Of a stretch of 11,343 nt of DNA, positions 4,543 to 11,343 are shown in pieces. The position numbers and the translations under genes are program-made. The DNA is from Acidobacteriaceae bacterium (GTDB lineage: Bacteria; Acidobacteriota; Terriglobia; Terriglobales; Acidobacteriaceae): positions 1 to 11,343 of the forward strand of contig WQYS01000050.1 in assembly GCA_009781125.1 (NCBI GenBank), written 5' to 3'. The notes under the pieces were generated by a model that was given only the letters and a program-made list of their open reading frames with translations, made no database searches and was not told the origin of the DNA. Each line of letters opens with the position of its first letter. The stretch's first letter is position 1.

Positions 4543-6489
4543 TTAATCCGGCCCTGGTTCGCCGAGCGCTATCCTCGGTCCGGCAAGCAGGTTCTGCCGC
4601 CGATGAACTATGTGCGGCGTTATCAGCAATACCAACTCGCTGGTGTCCTTCGTGCCCGTCTTGCCCGCGGTTGCCGTCTGAAAGCCCGGCAGCTCGCCCA
4701 GTCCCGGAACTCCATTCACCGCCGCCGTCTCCGACTCGCTCAACGAGCTGGCCAGCATCGTCGTCTCGCCATCGTGAACCGTGATGCCCGATACAAACTC
4801 ATGGTTGTTCAGAATCGGAATCCCGTTGATTCCCGTCCCGCCAATCGCCGTAATCTTCATATCGAGCTTCAGCACGATCCTTCCATCGGCATGCACTGCG
4901 GGCTTGGCCTTCAAGACCAGTCCCAGATCCTGATACTGAAACTGCGGTATCGAATAACTCGATTGCGCCATCAGGCTTGCCGCGCTGACCCCGTTGATCG
5001 TGTTGCCGCCCAGCAGCGACGCCAGTTGCGACGACTGCGCCGACGAAATTCCGTTTGAATAGCTGCCGGTCGTGATCGGATACTTCGTCCCTGCTTTGAA
5101 GGTCGCCTCCTGGCCGTCGCTGACGCGCAACTGAATATGGTCCAGCGCCCGCGTGTTGCCGGAGTTGAGCGAAAGCGTGAAGCTCGGAAATGGACTGGCC
5201 GTCAATCCGGCCATCGTAAGCCCGCCTCCTAAAAGACCAATTGTGCTGCTCAAAAGCGAGCTCGAGCTCTGCAACAAAGCGGCCGTAGCCGAGTTCGAGA
5301 GCATCGCTATAACAATCGCAATATCGCTCAAACCTGGAGGAATCAATCCTTGGGATATGGCCTGATTAATCGCAGCCTGATTGGCCTGCACAATCTGCCG
5401 TGCCTCATTGGCTACGCTGTAGATGCCTGTCTGCTGCGGAAGCTGTGCGCCTATGTCGCGCGTCCGCGTCCGGTCTACGGAGTAGAGCTTCAGATCCAGC
5501 AGAATCTCGTTGCCGTCATCCACCATGTCGGCCAGAGTCCGGTTGATGGCGTGCAGGGTCGGCTCGGGAGCCACGAAGACCAGCTCTCCGGCGCCGCCAT
5601 ACACAGCAACTTTCTTAATATCAAAGACGTTGTTGACGACATTTTTCAGATCGTTCAACTGCTCGGTGGTCAACTGCGGCGCGTAGATGGTCTCCTGCAG
5701 CAGCCGCTCAAAACGCTTGCGATTGTCGGCGGTATCCTGAACCACCAGAATGTGGGTGATGTCGATCGGAACGGCGAACAGACGCGCTATGCCTAACACA
5801 GCGGCAGAGGCCTGATTATAGGTAACGTCGTTTAACTCCAGAGTGATCTGCGTCGACTTCACCGAAGCATCGAAGACCGGCTTAATTCCATACGCAGAGA
5901 CTACCCTGGACAAAACATCCCGCGCGTTTCCGCGATCGTGGAAGCTGTGCATCCCCGCGGTGGGAGTCAGTTTGATAGGACCGGCAATCATGGGGCTGGC
6001 GTCGAGTCCGGAGCTCTCCGTGCTCGCCGGCCCGATCTCGGATTGAAACGCCGGGGGTGTTGCTGCCTCCGCCGCCATGTGCTGCGCCACGAAGCTGTTC
6101 TCGGGGTCGAGCGCGTGGGCTTCCTTCAGCAGCTTATCCGCCTTGTCTGTCTGGCCCATCAGCCGCGCCTTGCCCGCCTCGTGGATCAGATCGCTGACGC
6201 GATGCTCGCGCGCCAGCGCCGCCGCCATGGCGTAATCGTTGTTGGTGGGGTCCAGCTCGGCGGCCTTCTCGAACGCTGCCTGCGCCTTGGCCAGTTCCCT
6301 GTGGTCCAGATACTTCGCTCCGGCCAGATAGCGCTCGTTAGCAGCCTCCTTCTGGCGCCGGGTCGGAGCCTTGGCAGGCGGCGGCGTTGGAGCGCTATCG
6401 GTCTGCGCCCTGGCGGCTATCGATGCAAAACCGGCCAGAACGAATACAAAAGCGAACGTTACCAACAAGACGCAGCGCTGGCGAGACAA
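4543..6489 (-). CDS. TPR-containing secretin (type II/III secretion or pilus outer-membrane channel family)
   Basis: From a proposed TTG start (6487-6489) the protein has 648 residues. The signal peptide is MSRQRC, a hydrophobic stretch, then AARA|Q (cleavage near 28). Two TPR-like helix pairs follow (about 47-130, with AAFEKAAELDPTN and LLKEAHALDPENS). A periplasmic STN/secretin-N type region covers about 178-327, and the secretin domain about 331-629, with VPGLGELPGF (594-603) and the family signature ELVLLITPHIV (618-628). Secretins form outer-membrane rings for secretion or pili, but no other secretion gene is nearby, so its partner system is unknown. The frame is open further, to an ATG at 6768, but that extension runs through intergenic palindromes and would bury the signal peptide. 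The TTG lacks a good ribosome-binding site; an ATG at 6597 is the main alternative. Confidence 0.85.
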   Translation of the reverse strand: MSRQRCVLLVTFAFVFVLAGFASIAARAQTDSAPTPPPAKAPTRRQKEAANERYLAGAKYLDHRELAKAQAAFEKAAELDPTNNDYAMAAALAREHRVSDLIHEAGKARLMGQTDKADKLLKEAHALDPENSFVAQHMAAEAATPPAFQSEIGPASTESSGLDASPMIAGPIKLTPTAGMHSFHDRGNARDVLSRVVSAYGIKPVFDASVKSTQITLELNDVTYNQASAAVLGIARLFAVPIDITHILVVQDTADNRKRFERLLQETIYAPQLTTEQLNDLKNVVNNVFDIKKVAVYGGAGELVFVAPEPTLHAINRTLADMVDDGNEILLDLKLYSVDRTRTRDIGAQLPQQTGIYSVANEARQIVQANQAAINQAISQGLIPPGLSDIAIVIAMLSNSATAALLQSSSSLLSSTIGLLGGGLTMAGLTASPFPSFTLSLNSGNTRALDHIQLRVSDGQEATFKAGTKYPITTGSYSNGISSAQSSQLASLLGGNTINGVSAASLMAQSSYSIPQFQYQDLGLVLKAKPAVHADGRIVLKLDMKITAIGGTGINGIPILNNHEFVSGITVHDGETTMLASSLSESETAAVNGVPGLGELPGFQTATAGKTGTKDTSELVLLITPHIVHRRQNLLAGPRIALGEPGPD

Positions 6490-6510
6490 TCTTATCTGAA
6501 ATTTTGAAGG

Positions 6511-6726
6511 AGCTTTTGCTTCTAGGTAGGCCAAGCCTTTAGGCTTGGCGATCTTGGAGCATGAAACAAAAGGGCCTTTAGGCCCTGAGGTATGCATTCT
6601 TTCTGACAGATAAGAGAGCATACCCCAGGGAGAGTCAAGCCTAAAGGCTCGACCTACCAGCCCTATTCTGTGGCATGGATTGAAAATGCCAAGCCTAAAG
6701 GCTTGGCCTACCCAGAAGCAAAAACC
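6511..6726. repeat. 216-bp MITE/REP-like palindromic repeat cluster
   Basis: The ends (6511-6549 and 6688-6726) are 39-bp inverted repeats matching at 36 positions. Each contains its own perfect palindrome: CCAAGCCT-TT-AGGCTTGG at 6531-6548 and CCAAGCCT-AA-AGGCTTGG at 6689-6706. Inside are two more hairpins, AGGGCCT-TT-AGGCCCT (6571-6586) and GTCAAGCCT-AA-AGGCTCGAC (6634-6653, one mismatch), the latter with the same CCTACC tail as the right end. No transposase is encoded and no clear target duplication is seen, so it could be a MITE or a REP/BIME cluster. It fills most of the 317-bp gap between the Fis-like gene and the secretin and forms the secretin leader. The rest of the gap shows nothing identifiable. 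Confidence 0.75.
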
Positions 6727-6806
6727 AAAATTGCGATTGCCCTGGCCGGGTTGGAGTTTCCATGGCATAACTACTTGACCGCCAAACGGAGCGTTCGTTA
6801 GCGGAA

Positions 6807-7094
6807 TCAGCGGATTCCTGCAATGTTTTGAAGGCTATAGACGCGGGGACGCTCGCTGGCTACCGGACGGCGGAGTCCGTTGCGAATCTGAACCGTATCC
6901 AGGTCGAGCTCGGCCAGGGTGCGGCTTAGCGTGTTGCGGTGCATTCCCAGGGCTTCAGCGGCCTTGCACTGATTGCCCCGGTGGTGCGCCAGCACCTCCA
7001 GAATGAAGCGCCTCTTGAACTGACGAACGGCGTCGGCATAGGAAACTCCAGCACTATGCATCTGTACGACCAGGGCATCTAACTCGCGCTTCAA
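6807..7094 (-). CDS. Fis-family helix-turn-helix DNA-binding protein
   Basis: From a TTG start (7092-7094) the product has 95 residues, close to the 98 of E. coli Fis. AAGGAG (7102-7107) lies 7 bp upstream of this TTG, which decided the start. The frame is open back to a GTG at 7199, but that would overlap cvpA by 53 bp and add a Lys/Arg-rich 35-residue tail unlike the family. The C-terminal Fis-type helix-turn-helix is NQCKAAEALGMHRNTLSRTL (41-60), preceded by YADAVRQFKRRFILEVLAHHRG (19-40), the dimerisation and A/B-helix region. It should bind DNA as a dimer and act as a nucleoid or transcription factor. The same domain ends NtrC-type activators, but there is no AAA+ domain here. It follows cvpA with a 52-bp gap and is probably co-transcribed with it. 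Confidence 0.82.
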   Translation of the reverse strand: MKRELDALVVQMHSAGVSYADAVRQFKRRFILEVLAHHRGNQCKAAEALGMHRNTLSRTLAELDLDTVQIRNGLRRPVASERPRVYSLQNIAGIR

Positions 7095-7146
7095 GGGCTT
7101 GCTCCTTCTCTTCCGTCTCTGCTTTTGTTCTCGTTCGATTCTCTCT

Positions 7147-7692
7147 TTAACTGCCCGGCTTGATCCAACTGGGTGGAGTGTGCTTGAGCTCTTCGGCACC
7201 CTTCCGGATCAACGACTGAAAATCGTGCGGTACAACGAAGGATACAGCATGTGCGCCCCGAAGAAAATAGGATGCGAGCCGGGATTTCTGAACCCAGCCG
7301 CTTGAGGGCATAAATGCGGCGATGGTCATCATGATCGCCACCCCCAGCAGACAACCTCGAATCAGGCCGAATCCGGCTCCTCCGAGGCGGTCGAGGAAGC
7401 CCAGTCCGATGGCGCTGGCCGTCTTCCGTAAAATTTTTCCCAGAATGGCCGAGAGCACCATCACGCCGACGGCCACGACTAGAAAGGCGGCTACGTTGGC
7501 CAGCTCACCCATCGCGAAGATGCGGTTGATCCAGACAGCGGCGGGCGCGTAGTACCAGCTTGCCAGCAGGATTCCGGCCACCAGGCCGCCGAGCGCGAAC
7601 AGCTCCCGGATCAGGCCGCGCCGGAAGGCTCCGGCGGTCGAGACCGCAAGCACCGCGATCAGCAGCCAGTCGAAGCCGTTCAGGCTGGTCAT
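7147..7692 (-). CDS. cvpA: CvpA family inner-membrane protein
   Basis: This 181-residue protein has four predicted membrane segments (about 8-22, 31-49, 66-86 and 107-128) and the conserved CvpA stretch GFLDRLGGAGFGLIRGCL (98-115) leading into the last one. The N-terminal LIAVLAVSTAGAFRRGLIRELF (11-32) also fits the family. CvpA is named for colicin V production in E. coli, where it neighbours purF; its cell-envelope role is not settled. Here it neighbours another purine gene, purC, across a repeat-filled gap, which may echo the old association. The ATG at 7692 has only a weak GGGG upstream. The C-terminal tail after about 130 is soluble. Confidence 0.92.
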   Translation of the reverse strand: MTSLNGFDWLLIAVLAVSTAGAFRRGLIRELFALGGLVAGILLASWYYAPAAVWINRIFAMGELANVAAFLVVAVGVMVLSAILGKILRKTASAIGLGFLDRLGGAGFGLIRGCLLGVAIMMTIAAFMPSSGWVQKSRLASYFLRGAHAVSFVVPHDFQSLIRKGAEELKHTPPSWIKPGS

Positions 7693-7717
7693 AGAGCTTG
7701 CCCCAAAATTCTTGCAC

Positions 7718-7845
7718 CGTCATCCTGAACGAAGTGAAGAACCCCCGTATTTAGTGCGGCACAATTTCCAAGGTGAGGGCTGCCGACGGGATTCGTTGTC
7801 GCCACGAGCAAAATGCGGGGGTTCTTCGCTTCGCTCAGAATGACG
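7718..7845. repeat. Intergenic inverted repeat with 35-bp arms between purC and cvpA
   Basis: Arms at 7718-7752 and 7811-7845 are inverted copies matching at 31 of 35 positions, around a 58-bp centre. The arms contain AAGAACCCCCG and CTGA(A/G)CGAAG(T/C)GAAG strings. When translated they give the VILSEAKNPRI and HFVQDD peptides that recur as spurious small ORFs in genomes of this kind (recollection of annotation patterns, not a search). They could fold into a long hairpin in the purC-cvpA transcript, acting as a processing site or partial terminator. It fills most of the 193-bp gap; no gene is supported here. Confidence 0.8.
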
Positions 7846-7885
7846 ACTTCAAACATGGGGCGGTCAACCCGGTTTGTGGATAAGT

Positions 7886-8785
7886 TCATAGAAGCTCGTG
7901 GCCTGTAACCAGCCGGTAGGCTTCGAGATATTTTCCGCGCGTGCGCTCGACGACCTCGTCGGGCAGCCCCGGCGCGGGGGCCTGCTTGTTCCAGCGGATC
8001 GACTCCAGATAGTCGCGCACGTACTGCTTGTCGAAGGAAGGCTGCGGTCCTCCGGCGGCGTAGCCCTCGCGGGGCCAGTAGCGCGAGCTGTCGGGCGTAA
8101 GCACCTCGTCGGCCAGAATGATCTCGCCGTCGATCTCACCGAACTCGAACTTGGTGTCGGCCAGGATCAGCCCCTTGCTCTCGGCGTGTCGCGATGCCTT
8201 GGTGAAGATTGCCAGCGTCAGGTCGCGCAACTTTGCCGCATTGCTGGCTCCGACGGTCGCTTCCATGGTGGCGAAGGAGATGTTCTCGTCATGGCCACCG
8301 TCCTGAATCTTTGCTGCCGGGGTGAAGATCAGCTCCGGCAGGCGTTCGGACTCGCGCAGTCCCGCGGGCAGGCGGATGCCGCACACCGAGCCGGTTGCCT
8401 GGTAGTCCTTCCAGCCGGAGCCAACCAGATACGCGCGCACGACGCACTCGATGGGGAACATCTTCGCCCGCTTGACGATCATGCTGCGCCCCTCCAACTG
8501 CGCCAGAAACGGCTTCAGAGAGGCCGGATACTGCGCCGTGTCGGCGGTGACCAGGTGGTTGCGGACCGTGTCCTTCAGCAGGTCGAACCAGAACAGCGAG
8601 AGCTGCGTGAGCACGCGGCCCTTGTCGGGAATGCCGCTGGCGAGCACGAGGTCGAAGGCAGAGATGCGGTCCGAGGCGACGAAGAGCAAATGCTGGTCGT
8701 CGAGCGCGTAGATGTCCCGCACCTTGCCGCGCGCCAAAAGAGAAAACGAGGAGCCGAGGTCTGTTTGAAGAAGTGGTGTCTGCAT
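7886..8785 (-). CDS. purC: Phosphoribosylaminoimidazole-succinocarboxamide (SAICAR) synthase
   Basis: This cytoplasmic enzyme (EC 6.3.2.6) joins CAIR and aspartate using ATP to make SAICAR in de novo purine synthesis. From the ATG at 8785 it has 299 residues, the long form of the family (as in yeast ADE1) rather than the roughly 240-residue form. SARGKVRD-type nucleotide-binding start is seen as LARGKVRDIY (17-26), then ASDRISAFD (37-45), the first signature. KRAKMFPIECVVRAYLVGSG (105-124), the second signature LADTKFEFG (208-216) and DEVLTPDSSRYW (226-237) follow. The frame opens further upstream, but that part overlaps brnA and has no family similarity. It follows brnA by 79 bp. The ribosome-binding site is not obvious; GGAAGG lies too far upstream. 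Confidence 0.96.
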   Translation of the reverse strand: MQTPLLQTDLGSSFSLLARGKVRDIYALDDQHLLFVASDRISAFDLVLASGIPDKGRVLTQLSLFWFDLLKDTVRNHLVTADTAQYPASLKPFLAQLEGRSMIVKRAKMFPIECVVRAYLVGSGWKDYQATGSVCGIRLPAGLRESERLPELIFTPAAKIQDGGHDENISFATMEATVGASNAAKLRDLTLAIFTKASRHAESKGLILADTKFEFGEIDGEIILADEVLTPDSSRYWPREGYAAGGPQPSFDKQYVRDYLESIRWNKQAPAPGLPDEVVERTRGKYLEAYRLVTGHELL

Positions 8786-8818
8786 TACTTTGACGGTAAC
8801 ACCTTCCGGCTCTTCTGA

Positions 8819-8833
8819 AAGGAATATTTCCTT
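8819..8833. promoter_or_regulatory. Palindrome in the purC leader
   Basis: AAGGAA-TAT-TTCCTT is a perfect 6-bp dyad, 34 bp upstream of the purC start and within the 79-bp gap after brnA. It may be an operator or a small mRNA hairpin. No known regulator site is recognised. Confidence 0.25.
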
Positions 8834-8864
8834 CTGGACTGGCCGTGAACGCCCGCCTGCATTC

Positions 8865-9101
8865 CTACGGACGCGCCACCAAGGGCCTGGGCCATGCAAT
8901 CTGAACCTTCCGGTGAGTCATGACGCAATCACGGAGATACAGATTGATAAGACTCTGATAAGGGACGCCGGCCTCCTGGGCCATGGTCTTGAAATATTCA
9001 ACTACGTCCTCGGAAAGACGCATGGAAACAGGCTTCTTCAACTTGGCGGCGTAAGGGTTCTTTCGCGACTTCATTTTGGAAAAATCATATTCAGCTTTCA
9101 T
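8865..9101 (-). CDS. brnA: BrnA family antitoxin
   Basis: This 78-residue protein matches the BrnA antitoxin family: KAEYDFSKMKSRKNPYAAKL (2-21), then VSMRLSEDVVEYFKTMAQEA (25-44), and the hallmark GVPYQSLINLYLRDCV (45-60). BrnA pairs with BrnT, blocks its RNase activity, and binds the operon's own promoter through a ribbon-helix-helix-like DNA-binding fold. The last 18 residues after about 60 are not part of the usual conserved core. It starts 3 bp after the brnT stop, with a GAGGT ribosome-binding site inside the brnT end, so the pair is translationally linked. Confidence 0.92.
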   Translation of the reverse strand: MKAEYDFSKMKSRKNPYAAKLKKPVSMRLSEDVVEYFKTMAQEAGVPYQSLINLYLRDCVMTHRKVQIAWPRPLVARP

Positions 9102-9104
9102 GGG

Positions 9105-9383
9105 CTAACCTCGAACGTAATAACAAGTTTCGGTTGGGGTGGCTTTCCTGGCTGAGATGATCCGGACAACATCTCCATCTTCCCGTTCGCAGTGGCAAAC
9201 GATGAGCAGATTGGCTTGACTGCTCATGCCGAGCAGGATGAACCGGTCTTCCTGTTCCGAATATGTCTCGTCAAAAAACTGAACGGCAAATTCGTCGTAA
9301 AAGACGGTTTCCGCCTCCTCAAAAGAGATGCCATGTTTCTTGAGGTTGGCATCTGCCTTTTTCGGGTTCCACGCAAATCTCAT
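9105..9383 (-). CDS. brnT: BrnT family toxin (RelE-like RNase)
   Basis: This 92-residue protein matches BrnT (Pfam PF04365), the ribonuclease toxin of a type II toxin-antitoxin pair. FAWNPKKADANLKKHGISFE (3-22) and EAETVFYD (23-30) form the family's N-terminal signature, and VRIISARKATPTETCYY (73-89) is the conserved C-terminal strand and helix with RIISARKA. Toxin-first gene order is the normal brnTA arrangement. The start ATG (9381-9383) has no ribosome-binding site: a palindrome and a TACAAT -10-like hexamer lie immediately before it, so the transcript may be leaderless. It lies between the receptor gene terminator and brnA. Confidence 0.93.
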   Translation of the reverse strand: MRFAWNPKKADANLKKHGISFEEAETVFYDEFAVQFFDETYSEQEDRFILLGMSSQANLLIVCHCEREDGDVVRIISARKATPTETCYYVRG

Positions 9384-9385
9384 CT

Positions 9386-9396
9386 ATACATTGTAT
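9386..9396 (-). promoter_or_regulatory. Palindrome over the brnT promoter/start
   Basis: ATACA-T-TGTAT lies two bases upstream of the brnT start codon and overlaps TACAAT, the best -10-like hexamer on the minus strand. BrnA autoregulates its operon, so this dyad is a natural operator candidate. The -35 region is unconvincing, being an eight-base T-run. Confidence 0.4.
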
Positions 9397-9472
9397 GGAT
9401 AAAGGCAGAAAAAAAACTATTCCGGCAGCGAGAATGACGTCCCGTTGTTCCTGTCATCGTAACCGCAGCAGA

Positions 9473-9509
9473 AAACCCACATCTGGCAGTACTATTGCCA
9501 GATGTGGGC
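9473..9509 (-). terminator. Intrinsic terminator after the TonB-dependent receptor gene
   Basis: CCCACATCTGGCA (9477-9489) pairs perfectly with TGCCAGATGTGGG (9497-9509) around a 7-base loop. On the minus strand the stem is followed by TTTTC, giving a rho-independent terminator 28 bp past the receptor stop codon. It separates that gene from brnTA. Confidence 0.85.
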
Positions 9510-9537
9510 GCCCAAAGTATCAATTGCAAGGGTAGCG

Positions 9538-11343
9538 CTAGAAGCTGAACCTCGCCTGCAAATTGATGACGCGCGCGGCCAGCGCTCCGCTCGACACGCC
9601 GATATTCGAGCTCTCGATGTTGTTGGAGATGCTGCTGCCGCCCATCAGATTGGTCTGGTTGAAGAGGTTGAAGAAGTCGGCGCGAATCTCCAGGTTGGTG
9701 TGCTCGCCGAGGACCGGCAGCCTGGGTACGCCGAAGGCCTTGGCCAACGAGGCGTCGAGGTCTCTGTAGCCGGGGCCGGTAAAGGAGTTGCGCGCGATGC
9801 CCGGCGTCGGAAAGATGCCGCTGTTGTCGCCGCCAGGGCCGGTTGGCGGAGGCGTGAAGTAGGCCAGCCCGCCCAGCGGGAAGTTGCTGTTGGCCGCCGA
9901 CTGAAAGGCGCGGTTGCTGGTATTGCGGCCTGCTCCGCCTTTGTAGGCCGCCGGGCGGACCGTCCCGTAGCCGCTGCCCGAGTAGTAGAAGTCGCTGGAG
10001 TTGAACTGCGGAGTCCACGGGAACCCGCCGTGAACGTTCCAGATGCCGCTGAGGGACCATCCGCCTACGACCTTCTCCATCCAGTTATTGCTGTGGAAGA
10101 AGACCGGCTGCCAGAGTCCGTAGAGCTTGAACGCCTTGCCGAAGTTGAAGTCGCTGCGTCCGCGCGCGAGGACGGGGTTCCACGGATAGGGATCCATCTC
10201 ATACGGACCTGAGCCGTCGTCCATGCTCTTCGACCAGGTGAAGTCGGCGTTGACGGAAAGGTTGTTGGCCCAGCTCCGGCGCACGCTGATGAGCATGGCG
10301 TTGTAGTTGGACGCGCTGATGTTGCTGTAGTGGTTCACGTAAGAGATCAGAGGATTGAAGGCAAGCCCCTGAAACAGTCCCGGCACGTAGAGGTTCTCCT
10401 GGCCGAGCAGGTGGTGCGCTGAGCTGCCCTGGTATCCGATGGTTCCCACGAAGTGGTAGCCCATGTCCACCTGCGTATCCAGTGAGTAATGGTGAACATA
10501 CGCGGTCGGCATATTCTGCGGGAAGGAGAAGACGCGGATGGCTCCGGCAGTAGTGGGAAGGTTGTTGCTGTTGAAGGGGCTGATGGTGTTGGGATTGGGC
10601 GGGAACCCGAACAGCGTGTGCACGTCGGTGGGAACCTGGTAGACGATGTTGGGGTTGATGTCCGCCGGGCTGCCGCTGCTGTAGAAGGGCGAGATGGCCG
10701 CGCCGGGGTTGCTGTAGACGTTGCTGGTGATGGCGATCTCTGCCTGGTTGTAGTTCAGGCCGTAGCCGCCGCGCACGACCACGCGGTTCTTGAAGGGGGC
10801 CGGACTCCAGGCAAAGCCGAACTGCGGCCCGAAGTTCCACCTCTGCGCGTTCCAGAAGCTGCCGCCGCGCTGAATGCGGAGGTCAGTAAACTGCGCCGCG
10901 CCCGCGCCGAAGCGAACGATGTTGAGGTTGTTTTGCTTGGCTGAGAGCGGCCCGAAGTAGGAGTAGCGCAGTCCGATGTTGAGCGTGAGGTCGGGACGCA
11001 CCTTCCAGTCGTCCTGCACGAAGAATCCCCAGATGTTCTGGCGGTTGTCCTGGCGATTGGCCGTCGGCGTTCCGGTGAGCGGGTTGAACTGGCCGCCCTC
11101 GCTGTGCGGAGCGTCGTTCAGGAAGGCCCACAGGTTATAGAAGTTGTAGTTGGGCCGCGCCGCGTAGGTCTGCTCGTTGAGGTAGTAGAGCCGGGTCAGC
11201 TCGCCGCCAAAGCGTATGGCGTGGGTGCGGATGATCTTGGTGGCCACGTCCTTGTAGCTGTAGGTCCACTGGTTGAAGACGCTGGGCCCGGCGAAGCCGA
11301 AGTTCGAGAGCGTAATGCTGCCGGTCTGGTCGATGTTGACCTG
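9538..11343 (-). CDS. TonB-dependent receptor, C-terminal beta-barrel part (Oar-like; 5' end outside window)
   Basis: The frame is open from the stop codon at 9538 to the right edge, giving 601 residues with no start in the window; the first internal start-like codon is a GTG near 11247 within conserved sequence. The order is that of the large acidobacterial outer-membrane receptors: THAIRFGGELTRLYY strand, GFFVQDDWKVRPDLTLNIGL barrel signature, FGPQFGFAWSPAP, VVRGGYGLNYNQ, NADFTWSKSMDD, GGWSLSGIWNVHGGFPW, EIRADFFNLFNQTNL, and the C-terminal strand VINLQARFSF ending in phenylalanine, as needed for BAM-dependent assembly. The missing N-terminal part would carry a signal peptide, a carboxypeptidase-like regulatory domain and the plug. 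It would import a substrate across the outer membrane with TonB energy; substrate unknown. Confidence 0.93.
   Translation of the reverse strand, partial: QVNIDQTGSITLSNFGFAGPSVFNQWTYSYKDVATKIIRTHAIRFGGELTRLYYLNEQTYAARPNYNFYNLWAFLNDAPHSEGGQFNPLTGTPTANRQDNRQNIWGFFVQDDWKVRPDLTLNIGLRYSYFGPLSAKQNNLNIVRFGAGAAQFTDLRIQRGGSFWNAQRWNFGPQFGFAWSPAPFKNRVVVRGGYGLNYNQAEIAITSNVYSNPGAAISPFYSSGSPADINPNIVYQVPTDVHTLFGFPPNPNTISPFNSNNLPTTAGAIRVFSFPQNMPTAYVHHYSLDTQVDMGYHFVGTIGYQGSSAHHLLGQENLYVPGLFQGLAFNPLISYVNHYSNISASNYNAMLISVRRSWANNLSVNADFTWSKSMDDGSGPYEMDPYPWNPVLARGRSDFNFGKAFKLYGLWQPVFFHSNNWMEKVVGGWSLSGIWNVHGGFPWTPQFNSSDFYYSGSGYGTVRPAAYKGGAGRNTSNRAFQSAANSNFPLGGLAYFTPPPTGPGGDNSGIFPTPGIARNSFTGPGYRDLDASLAKAFGVPRLPVLGEHTNLEIRADFFNLFNQTNLMGGSSISNNIESSNIGVSSGALAARVINLQARFSF

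Noticed and set aside
7875..7883. Perfect DnaA box TTATCCACA on the minus strand
   Set aside because: A single 9-mer with no cluster, AT-rich stretch or second box nearby, lying just past the purC stop. It can occur by chance and is not evidence for an origin.
7689..7889. Minus-strand 66-codon frame between purC and cvpA
   Set aside because: Its peptide is the translation of the intergenic inverted repeat (VILSEAKNPRI and HFVQDD strings), a known source of spurious small genes.
7898..8818. Plus-strand 306-codon frame antisense to purC
   Set aside because: It is a GC-rich antisense shadow; purC on the other strand has full family motifs.
9380..10060. Minus-strand 226-codon frame inside the TonB-dependent receptor gene
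   Set aside because: It is an out-of-frame shadow in GC-rich sequence, with Arg/Gln-rich low-complexity translation. The receptor frame is continuous and has clear barrel motifs.

Overview
The window looks like a stretch of an Acidobacteriota chromosome (Terriglobales type; genus not determinable) carrying the end of an integrated, plasmid-like mobile element. The phylum call is inference. It rests on the style of the large TonB-dependent receptor, the solitary TPR-secretin, the long-form PurC, and intergenic repeats (a VILSEAKNPRI-type inverted repeat and AAGCCTTTAGGCTT palindromes) that I associate with these genomes. Nearly every gene is on the minus strand, so the biological reading order runs from high to low coordinates.

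Chromosomal part (about 11343 down to 4347): the 3' part of a TonB-dependent receptor gene (cut by the window edge) ends at a strong hairpin terminator. It is followed by a brnT-brnA toxin-antitoxin pair, purC (purine synthesis), a 128-bp intergenic inverted repeat, cvpA, and a small Fis-like DNA-binding protein gene. Next come a 216-bp MITE/REP-like palindrome cluster, a TPR-containing secretin gene, and an intact tRNA-Glu(TTC) gene with encoded CCA.

Mobile part (about 4346 down to 1, continuing off the left edge): directly past the tRNA 3' end lie a terminator hairpin, TGGA(C/T) repeats phased at exactly 10 bp, and three TATACCC repeats. A P4-type tyrosine integrase follows. Next is an AlpA-like excisionase/regulator gene split by a 657-bp IS200-type insertion sequence. 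Removing the IS precisely restores a continuous 71-codon alpA. Ten bases further on starts a RepA-type plasmid replication initiator. Beyond its stop lies an origin-like region: six 19-bp iterons (four strong, two degenerate), an inverted pair of DnaA-box-like sites and an AT-rich stretch. A core-site-like inverted repeat and the N-terminal part of a second tyrosine recombinase reach the left edge.

How the parts may work together (inference): the P4-type integrase inserted a replicating element at tRNA-Glu. AlpA would direct excision, RepA plus iterons would replicate the circle, and the second recombinase could resolve multimers or act as an alternative integrase. The IS200 in alpA would block excision and separate repA from its upstream promoter, but IS200/IS605 elements excise without a scar, so the lock could be reversible.
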